Assembly (NCBI GenBank): GCA_964579675.1
Contig: CAZOIA010000060.1
Coordinates: forward strand, 1-27,123
Direction of reading: 5' to 3'
Length of the DNA stretch: 27,123 nt
Source: CAZOIA01 sp964579675
GTDB taxonomy: Bacteria > Planctomycetota > Phycisphaerae > UBA1845 > PWPN01
The notes below the pieces were generated by a model that saw nothing but the letters and a program-made list of their open reading frames with translations, was not told the DNA's origin and did not search any database. A program made the translations under genes and the position numbers. Shown here piece after piece: positions 6,342-12,622 of the stretch (position 1 is the first letter of the stretch; every line of letters begins with the position of its first letter).

Positions 6342-7640
6342 ATGCATGCAATGCTCTGGCTCATCCGGCTTGTGACGGCGATGGTAATCGGCGGGACTCC
6401 GCGGCCCGGCGACACGATGCCCGCGGATATCCATGCAAACATCCACCACGTGGCGAAGGGTCTGCGCGAGGCGATGCGGCAGGGCGACGTGGAAGCCGTC
6501 CGGCGCAAGGCCCAAGAGCTGCGTGAAGCGCTCGATGACTGGGCCGGCGTGCCCGAACGCAGGCCGCGCTTCCGGGCCCCGCCGGACGCCAAGACGCAGC
6601 TCAGCGACCAGCAGATCGCGGCCTTGTGGGACCGCGCGTGGCAAGACGCCGAGGCAGAGTACGGCGGCGAGGGCAGATGGGGCCTGCCCGGAGGCGATCA
6701 TCCCGAAGTCAGACACTCGCTGCTGCGGCGGACGGCCTATGTTGTGATGGGCGGGCTGGCTGCGTTGAAGCATGGAACGGGTGACCGTGGTCTGGTCCGC
6801 CGGCGGGTGAAGGACGGGCTCGCGTATCTGCGCTCGGTGCAAAGACCCGACGGGGTCTTCCCGTTCCCCGACGCCAGGAATTGGAGCAAGAGTTTTCGCT
6901 GGCTCCTGGATGCGCACTACGACGTGTATCCTGAGAGCTTTGTCGATGGCTGGGTCGTCAAGGACACCGACGAGGGCGGGCTTCAGGGCGGTCTTCAATT
7001 CGACAACGGTGTGTGCGCGGTCACGATGATCACGGCGTTCGAGCAACTGAGGGATCGGCGGTGCCGGGAGTCGGCCCGTCGCGCGTGCGAATGGGCGGTG
7101 GCCCAGCCCGTGGTCCTGAACTGGAATTACAACGCTTTCAGCGTGTGGGCGCTGGCCCGTTACATGCGCGTCACCGGCGATCAGGAGTTCCTCGCCCCGG
7201 CCATCCAGAAGCTGCGTCTGGGCGTGCTGCCGGGCCAACTGCCGGGCGGCCGGTGGATGGACCCGCACAATGCCCGGACCGTTTATCACGCAATCATCCT
7301 GCGCGCGATGACTGAGCTGTACGCCGTCTTGCCGAAAGACGAACCGATCCGAGCCCGGCTCCGCGACGCGATCCAGCGGGCCGAACGCGTCCTCGTCGAT
7401 GAGATCTGCACGCGCGGCGCGACCGACGCGGACCATTCACTCTCCGCGCTGTGCGCGGTCGAGCGGGTGTTCGGTCCCGAACCTCGAAGGTCCGACGCGA
7501 TTCGCACCATCGTCAATGCGATGTACCGGCAGATCGTTGAGCCTCGCGTCAAGTGCCTGCACGATGTGACGCTTTTCGCGGTCCGGCAGGTGCTGGAGCG
7601 GGCCGGACGGACGGCCTCGACGCAGCCGGCCAGGCAGTAA
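6342..7640 (+). CDS. Predicted alpha/alpha-barrel (glycosidase or lyase-like) protein, function unknown
   Basis: 432 residues from ATG 6342, chosen because GGAG lies 7 nt upstream and the protein then begins with a hydrophobic segment (LWLIRLVTAMVIGG). That segment is a weak signal peptide or anchor because of Arg9. I do not recognise a named family. After a helical region with coiled-coil character (about 30-65), the sequence shows regularly spaced helices with motifs such as GLAYLRSVQRPDGVFPFPD, GGLQFDNGVCAVTMITAF, LNWNYNAFSVWALARYMRVTGD and MDPHNARTVYHAIILRAM. These are typical of alpha/alpha-toroid glycosidases, polysaccharide lyases or terpenoid-cyclase-like folds. It lies 54 nt upstream of the GH38 gene on the same strand and may be co-transcribed, which supports a role in glycan handling. 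No catalytic residues can be assigned with confidence. Confidence 0.7.
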   Translation: MHAMLWLIRLVTAMVIGGTPRPGDTMPADIHANIHHVAKGLREAMRQGDVEAVRRKAQELREALDDWAGVPERRPRFRAPPDAKTQLSDQQIAALWDRAWQDAEAEYGGEGRWGLPGGDHPEVRHSLLRRTAYVVMGGLAALKHGTGDRGLVRRRVKDGLAYLRSVQRPDGVFPFPDARNWSKSFRWLLDAHYDVYPESFVDGWVVKDTDEGGLQGGLQFDNGVCAVTMITAFEQLRDRRCRESARRACEWAVAQPVVLNWNYNAFSVWALARYMRVTGDQEFLAPAIQKLRLGVLPGQLPGGRWMDPHNARTVYHAIILRAMTELYAVLPKDEPIRARLRDAIQRAERVLVDEICTRGATDADHSLSALCAVERVFGPEPRRSDAIRTIVNAMYRQIVEPRVKCLHDVTLFAVRQVLERAGRTASTQPARQ

Positions 7641-7694
7641 GGACCTGGTACCTCACGACGCGCGCGTAGTATCATCCGATTGCAGGAGAAGAAC

Positions 7695-10559
7695 GTGCCG
7701 ATCAAATGTGAACTCGTATCCACGGATCTGGTGCGGCGAAACGGGCAACGGCTCGTATTGCTGAGAATCGACAACGACGCGAGGTCACGATCGGTTGTCG
7801 TGGGCTGGCGCATTGGCGGGCACGCCGAATCCATGCGATTGACCGTTCCGCACGGACCAAGCACGCACTGGATAAGCTTTCCCGCCGTCGCCGCTGCCGG
7901 CTCAATCCGTCTGGAGATCGACGGTCAGGTTCTCCGGGTGCGCATCCGGGCGTCGCGAACGTGGACCATTCATCTGGTGAATCACACCCATACGGACATC
8001 GGCTATACAGACTATCAGCCGAGTATCCGCCGCGATTTCTATCGGTTTCTGCTGGAGGCGATGGCCCTGGTCGAACAGACGAAGACTTTCCCTGAGCCGG
8101 CCCGCTTCCGCTGGTCAATAGAAACCAGCTATCATCTGCGGAACTTCTGCCGGTTCGCATCCCGCCCGCAATTACGCGAACTCATCGGCCATCTCCGCCG
8201 CGGCACTATCGACGTCGCGGCCAACTTCCTTCAGATGACCGATCTGCCCAATACGGATCAGGTGATCCGGTCGTTTCATTTCATAAGGGATTTCGCCCGG
8301 CGGTATCGCATCCCGCTGGGGGCCGCCATGGCCTGCGACATAAACGGCCTGCCGTGGGTGTATCCGGCTGCGTTGCACGATCTGGGCGTCTGCAACCTGG
8401 CCATGGCGATCAACGACGACTCGGCGCGGTGCCCGCTGAAGCGACCTACGCCCCTGTGGTGGGAATCGCCGGACGGCAAGCGCGTCCTGGTCTGGCACGG
8501 CGAACAGTATCACCTGGGGAACCACTTCGGCATCGAACGAGGCGTGGAAGACTGCATGGCCGGCGTGGCGGAGTATCTTTCTCACCTGGCCGCGCAGGGC
8601 TACCCCTATAACCACGTGCTGCTCCAGGTATCCGGGACCTATGCGGACAACTCACCGCCGGCCGTCGGCCCCTGCCTGACCGCACGCGATTGGAATCGAC
8701 GCTTTGCCAACCCGGCAATGCGACTGGACACGATGAGTCGGTGGTTCGCGCAGGTCCGCCGGATGCTGTCGGATGACGTGCCCGTATACCGCGGCCACTG
8801 GCCGGACTACTGGGCTCACGGCCTGGGCAGCGCCGCCGACGAGATCCGGTATGCCCGCGAGACCCAGCACCTGCTCAGTGCTGCGGGCGTCGCCGCGACC
8901 TACGTTTCCGCCACGGATCGATCGTGGGAGTTCCCGGCCGCAACGCTCGAACGCGCCTATAACGAAGCCGAGCTCGCCAACGAGCACACCTGGGGCGCCT
9001 ATTGCAGTGTCTCGGAACCTGAGCGGGACTGGTCGAAGATCCAGTGGCAATACAAGCGAGACCCATTCTACCGGGCCCGCATGGATTCGGAGCTGGCGCT
9101 CAGCGCGGCGCTGGAACGGATCGGGCGGGCGGCGCTTCGGGGTTTGCCGGGTGTCGTCGTGTACAATCCGCTGGCCTGGACCAGGAGCGGGGTGGTCGAG
9201 CTGGACAGCGTGTATCGCCCCCTGCCCGGCTACGTGGTCGAGCGGCTTGTGGACGCCCGGACGCGTCGCACCGTGCCCTACTGGCGCAAGTACCAGTACG
9301 GGACGCTGCTCGAGTTGCGAATCCCGATCAGGGACGTGCCCGCGACGGGGTATTCGGTCCTGCCGGTGGTCAAGCGCGCCGCCCCGAAGCTCCTGGAATG
9401 GGCCTCGGCCAACGCCCCGCCGAACGTGATGGAGAACCGGTACTACCGCATCCGGGTAGCGGCCCGGACCGGCCAGCTCCAGAGCATCTACGACAAACGA
9501 CTGCGGCTCGAACTCGTCGGGAACAACAAGGCATTTCCTTTCGGGCGGATCATCCAGGAACAGCTTCCCGGGCCCGAGGCGAGAGGCTGGGTCAACCGCA
9601 GGGATCGCAAGGCACTGTTCAACGCCCGGGCATTCAGAAGGTCTGCGGCGACGGCGAAGACCCTCAGGCGGGCCGGGTTGCCCGGCTGCTTCCAGGAGAT
9701 CACGTTCAGCGGGGCGTGCCGCGGATTGACCCGCCTGACGACGACAATCCGGCTGCACGAGCGGGAGAAACGGATTGATCTGATCTGGCGCCTGGCGCTC
9801 GATGACCACCCCGATCCGCAGGCCGCCTATGTGCCGTTCTCCTTTGCCGGAAGCCGGCCGAGAATCTGGCTCGAAGTCCCCGGGGCTGCGATGCAGCCCG
9901 GGGTCGATCAGATCCCCACGACCTGCTGCGACTTCTACACGGTGCAAAACTTCGTCCGCATCGAGGCCGGTCGGGCCGCAATGACCCTCGTGCCGCGTGA
10001 CACGCCCCTGGTCCAATCGAATGAAATCTCGACCTTTCACTTTCGCCGGAAGCTGCCGCGGTTCAACGGTACGGTCGTCGCCTGGCTGTTCAACAACTAC
10101 TGGCATACGAACTTCCCGACCCGCCAGCCGGGTGAGCACCTCTTTCGATTCAGTATCACCAGCGGGCCGGCGCGGTTGCACGGCATGGCCGACAGTTATC
10201 GGTTCGCCTACCACGTCGCCAATCCGTTGCGGGCCCGATTCCTGCCTGAGTCCCATTCGCATCGCCGGGACCGATCGAAGCGCCGCGCGGCGAGCGGTTC
10301 GTTCGTGGCGATCGAGCCGGAGAACGTGCTCCTGTTGAGCAGCGCTCCGGCCACCGGCGGCCGCGGGTACGTACTGCGACTGCAGGAGACGGCGGGCCAA
10401 CGCACCCGCGCCGTGCTCCGATTCGCCGAGCTGAAGCCGCGGCAGGCGTCGGTCACCGACCTGTATGAGGGCAACCCGCGACCGGCCGCCACAAGGGGCC
10501 GGACCGTCCGGGTCGTCCTGGCCCCGCGGGAGTTGGCCACGGTGAAGCTGGTTTTCTGA
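7695..10559 (+). CDS. GH38 alpha-mannosidase-like glycoside hydrolase
   Basis: 954 residues. The GTG at 7695 has AGGAG 6 nt upstream, while an in-frame TTG at 7680 would overlap that site, so the GTG is preferred. After an N-terminal beta domain of about 90 residues comes the GH38 catalytic domain: NHTHTDIGYTD supplies the zinc ligands H99 and D101, CDINGLPW supplies D215 (nucleophile and ligand in the family), and NEHTWGAY supplies H431. This is the HxD, D, H zinc site of class II alpha-mannosidases. A helical linker and a large beta-sandwich C-terminal region (VVVYNPLAWTRSG onward) match the usual GH38 layout. There is no signal peptide, so it probably acts in the cytosol on imported mannosides or related oligosaccharides. 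The nucleophile motif differs from the common DPFGHS form, so the true substrate may not be mannose. The gene before it may be its partner. Confidence 0.87.
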   Translation: MPIKCELVSTDLVRRNGQRLVLLRIDNDARSRSVVVGWRIGGHAESMRLTVPHGPSTHWISFPAVAAAGSIRLEIDGQVLRVRIRASRTWTIHLVNHTHTDIGYTDYQPSIRRDFYRFLLEAMALVEQTKTFPEPARFRWSIETSYHLRNFCRFASRPQLRELIGHLRRGTIDVAANFLQMTDLPNTDQVIRSFHFIRDFARRYRIPLGAAMACDINGLPWVYPAALHDLGVCNLAMAINDDSARCPLKRPTPLWWESPDGKRVLVWHGEQYHLGNHFGIERGVEDCMAGVAEYLSHLAAQGYPYNHVLLQVSGTYADNSPPAVGPCLTARDWNRRFANPAMRLDTMSRWFAQVRRMLSDDVPVYRGHWPDYWAHGLGSAADEIRYARETQHLLSAAGVAATYVSATDRSWEFPAATLERAYNEAELANEHTWGAYCSVSEPERDWSKIQWQYKRDPFYRARMDSELALSAALERIGRAALRGLPGVVVYNPLAWTRSGVVELDSVYRPLPGYVVERLVDARTRRTVPYWRKYQYGTLLELRIPIRDVPATGYSVLPVVKRAAPKLLEWASANAPPNVMENRYYRIRVAARTGQLQSIYDKRLRLELVGNNKAFPFGRIIQEQLPGPEARGWVNRRDRKALFNARAFRRSAATAKTLRRAGLPGCFQEITFSGACRGLTRLTTTIRLHEREKRIDLIWRLALDDHPDPQAAYVPFSFAGSRPRIWLEVPGAAMQPGVDQIPTTCCDFYTVQNFVRIEAGRAAMTLVPRDTPLVQSNEISTFHFRRKLPRFNGTVVAWLFNNYWHTNFPTRQPGEHLFRFSITSGPARLHGMADSYRFAYHVANPLRARFLPESHSHRRDRSKRRAASGSFVAIEPENVLLLSSAPATGGRGYVLRLQETAGQRTRAVLRFAELKPRQASVTDLYEGNPRPAATRGRTVRVVLAPRELATVKLVF

Positions 10560-10747
10560 AAGGCGCGGGGAGGAACTCGGATCGCAGGAGAACAGCGGTG
10601 ACTCTCTGCGGAACGCCCCCTCACGATGACGCCTATCCCGCCAATCCTGCGGCGTAGCCGTTTCGTCCAACTAGATGCGATTGCCCGGGGACCACAGCCG
10701 AAGCGGACGCAGGGGCTGGTTCGGTGGATGACCGTAAGGCCAACGCA

Positions 10748-11734
10748 TCACCGGAACTCCGACAACGCGGTGATGATGCGATGAAGGGCGACGGCGATCC
10801 GGGGCCCGGCGCTGAGCCACTCCCGACCTCCCACGCGCCGCACTCGTTGCTCGCGAATCGCCCGCAACGATCCCACCCCGGACCAGCTCCGGTAGAGATC
10901 GGCCCACTGGGTCTCGGATGGCGCCTCGCCGAACGTCAGGATGACGTCCACCTCGAGCGTGAGCAGCTTCTCGAGCGGGAGCTCCCCATGGGACGCCGTC
11001 AATGCCCCGGCGGCTGCGTTCGCGTGCCCGGCCAGCCCGAGGAGGCTGTCCAGAAACGACCCGGGGCCGGCCACCCAGACCGGCTTCGGCGGCACCGGCA
11101 GCTCGCCAAGAGCCACCAGCACCTTCTGTCGCGGAACATTCAACGCCCCCGCCGCCTCCTGGAGCGACTGGACGTCGGCCCGGATGGACGCCACCAGTGC
11201 CCCCGCGGTCTTCGGCCGGTCGCACAGCCCCCCGATCCGCTCGATGGCCGTGTACACCTCGCCCAGCGTGTTGTGCGGCACCGCCTCTTGTCGAAGCTTC
11301 AACTCCCGCAGGCGATCGATCACCAGCCCGCTGTTACTCGTGGTGAGCACGAGGTCCGGCGTGAGCGATTTGATCTGCTCAAAGCTGGTGTCCATCAGCG
11401 CCCCGACCACCGCGACCGCTTCCACCCCCGGCGGATGCAGGCAGAACTGGGTTCGCCCGACGAGCCGGTCTCGCATCCCCAGGGCGCAGACGATCTCGGT
11501 CACGCTCGGGGCCAGTGAGATGATCCGCTTCGGTCCGTGATCAACCTCGTCCGGCGACACCCAGGGATCAGCGACGTAATCCTGAGGCACCGGAATCGAC
11601 GCGGCCGGGCCCGTCGCCCTTTCGCCTCCGGCGCGCGACTCGTTCGTTCGGGCGAGGTGGCTGCGGATCCGAAGTCCCACTGCCGCCGCGAACACCAGTA
11701 GAACAGTCACAGCAAGCCAACGGGATCGCTTCAT
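10748..11734 (-). CDS. BtuF/FhuD-type periplasmic metal-chelate binding protein
   Basis: 328 residues from ATG 11734; AGGA lies somewhat far upstream (about 13 nt), but this start gives a clean N-terminal membrane segment (RWLAVTVLLVFAAAVGL). An upstream GTG at 11785 would precede it by a charged stretch and is less likely. No lipobox cysteine is visible, so the protein is probably an uncleaved or signal-anchored periplasmic protein. The rest fits the helical-backbone metal-receptor family (cobalamin, siderophore and haem binding): RIISLAPSVTEIVCALGMRDRLVGRTQFC, FEQIKSLTPDLVLT, then a C-terminal lobe with VILTFGEAP. Proteins of this family capture a corrinoid or Fe-siderophore and pass it to an ABC permease. 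No permease or ATPase is adjacent, so it is an orphan here. No recognisable cobalamin riboswitch lies upstream, so the ligand stays open. Confidence 0.82.
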   Translation of the reverse strand: MKRSRWLAVTVLLVFAAAVGLRIRSHLARTNESRAGGERATGPAASIPVPQDYVADPWVSPDEVDHGPKRIISLAPSVTEIVCALGMRDRLVGRTQFCLHPPGVEAVAVVGALMDTSFEQIKSLTPDLVLTTSNSGLVIDRLRELKLRQEAVPHNTLGEVYTAIERIGGLCDRPKTAGALVASIRADVQSLQEAAGALNVPRQKVLVALGELPVPPKPVWVAGPGSFLDSLLGLAGHANAAAGALTASHGELPLEKLLTLEVDVILTFGEAPSETQWADLYRSWSGVGSLRAIREQRVRRVGGREWLSAGPRIAVALHRIITALSEFR

Positions 11735-11831
11735 CTTGGTCTGTCGTTCCTCGACGGCTCCAAGCCGCCGCTTGCGACTTCGCACCTGTTTGCACCTTAC
11801 CCGATCATGACCAGACGTAAAGTCTTTATTT

Positions 11832-11850
11832 GCAGGAGGTTATAACCTGC
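11832..11850. promoter_or_regulatory. Palindrome AGGTTATAACCT, operator-like
   Basis: AGGTTATAACCT at 11837-11848 is a perfect 12-bp palindrome. An overlapping pairing GCAGG at 11832-11836 with CCTGC at 11846-11850 is also possible. It lies in the divergent region between the binding-protein gene and rpsU, about 100 bp upstream of the binding-protein start, where a regulator could act on either promoter. Confidence 0.4.
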
Positions 11851-11919
11851 ACGCAGGCGCCGGAGGCCCTGGCCAGCCGCCGGACCGGACCGCAAGGCAC
11901 GCTGAGACCCGCCGATATA

Positions 11920-11948
11920 TGTACAGCCAGCCCTCGCCTGACTATACT
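11920..11948 (+). promoter_or_regulatory. Sigma-70-like promoter for rpsU
   Basis: TGTACA (4 of 6 matches to the -35 consensus) at 11920-11925, a 17-nt spacer, and TATACT at 11943-11948. It would start transcription about 66 nt before the rpsU ATG. Confidence 0.5.
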
Positions 11949-12004
11949 CTATGGCTCGTGTGACGGTGACCGGCCGTATCCTCCTGGTTGATCGCGAGTT
12001 CGGA

Positions 12005-12017
12005 AAGGATAATCCTT
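12005..12017 (+). promoter_or_regulatory. Palindrome overlapping the rpsU ribosome-binding site
   Basis: AAGGAT, A, ATCCTT is a perfect 13-nt palindrome ending 3 nt before the rpsU start codon. AAGGA is the best Shine-Dalgarno candidate, so a hairpin or the complementary ATCCTT would hide it. The loop would be only one base if folded symmetrically, so an intramolecular stem needs to open at its centre. It could equally be a protein-binding site. Confidence 0.4.
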
Positions 12018-12020
12018 AGT

Positions 12021-12230
12021 ATGATCAAGGTGAAGGCCCGAGGCAATGAGTCGCTGGATCAGATGCTCCGCCGTTTCAAGAAGATGTGCGAGAAGGAGGG
12101 CCTGACCAAGGAAATCAAGCGAACGAGCTACTACGAGAAGCCCAGCGAACGGAGGCGCCGGCGCCTGCGCAAAGCGATCAAGCGTGAGCAGAGGAACAAC
12201 GCGGTGGGACCCCCCTTGAGAAGGAGGTAG
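12021..12230 (+). CDS. rpsU: 30S ribosomal protein S21
   Basis: 69 residues, a normal length for bS21. The sequence has the family pattern: a start of MIKVKARGNESLDQMLRRFKK, then the CEKEGLTKEIKRTSYYEKPSERRRR stretch and a lysine/arginine-rich tail. It is a component of the small ribosomal subunit near the anti-Shine-Dalgarno end of 16S rRNA and helps initiation. The ATG at 12021 is preferred to the in-frame TTG at 11988 because S21 homologues begin at this methionine. A promoter with TATACT lies upstream and a palindrome covers the ribosome-binding site. It stands alone, followed after 392 nt by hppA. Confidence 0.96.
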   Translation: MIKVKARGNESLDQMLRRFKKMCEKEGLTKEIKRTSYYEKPSERRRRRLRKAIKREQRNNAVGPPLRRR

Positions 12231-12622
12231 CGGGCTGGCGCGGAGGCGGTGGGCCGTCTGCCGCCGTTTGCCTGGCTGCTCCGCTGAGCAAGCACCCGGC
12301 TGATACGGCTGGGAGGCAAGGCGAAAACTACGACGTGTTGGGGGGGGCATGGTCGCGGGAGATACCTGAAGCCTGATAGACGGGTGCAAACACCCCATTC
12401 CAGTGTCGGTCGTCCCGATGGCGCGGGGTCGACAGGCTTTGGATAACCGACAGGAAAAGGCCGATAAGAAGGATTACCGCTACTGGCACAGTCACAGTAG
12501 CGGTCGTGATTCCCTTGGCCGGCGGGGTTCGAGGCCCTGGGAGCTGTCGGTATCCACGGCCAATGGTATCGAGCAATCGCTTCACGATCCTATGGGCATG
12601 GTCCCTGAGGAGAAACCACGGC
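12231..12622. other. rpsU-hppA spacer
   Basis: 392 nt without a convincing gene. Open frames here have no protein character. The region holds a 10-bp stem hairpin at 12476-12504 and ends with GAGGAG at 12606-12611, the ribosome-binding site that sets the hppA start. A G-run of seven lies near 12341. I could not identify clear promoter boxes for hppA. Confidence 0.5.
12476..12504 (+). repeat. Perfect 10-bp inverted repeat, hairpin in the hppA leader
   Basis: ACCGCTACTG at 12476-12485 pairs with CAGTAGCGGT at 12495-12504 around a 9-nt loop GCACAGTCA. No T-run follows, so intrinsic termination is doubtful. It lies 118 nt before the hppA start, and could be an mRNA leader structure, an operator, or a processed end of the rpsU transcript. 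Confidence 0.55.

Noticed and set aside
6102..7436. A 444-codon minus-strand open frame
   Set aside because: It is opposite the alpha/alpha-barrel gene and runs through the noncoding spacer; composition is antisense-like and there is no credible start.
8652..10670. A 672-codon open frame on the minus strand
   Set aside because: It lies opposite the GH38 gene, which has family motifs and a ribosome-binding site. The minus frame is rich in R, G, P and D without recognisable folds, as expected of an antisense frame in high-GC DNA.
11735..11940. A cobalamin riboswitch upstream of the BtuF-like gene
   Set aside because: I looked for the conserved B12-box type sequence on the minus strand and found only weak, GC-rich resemblance.
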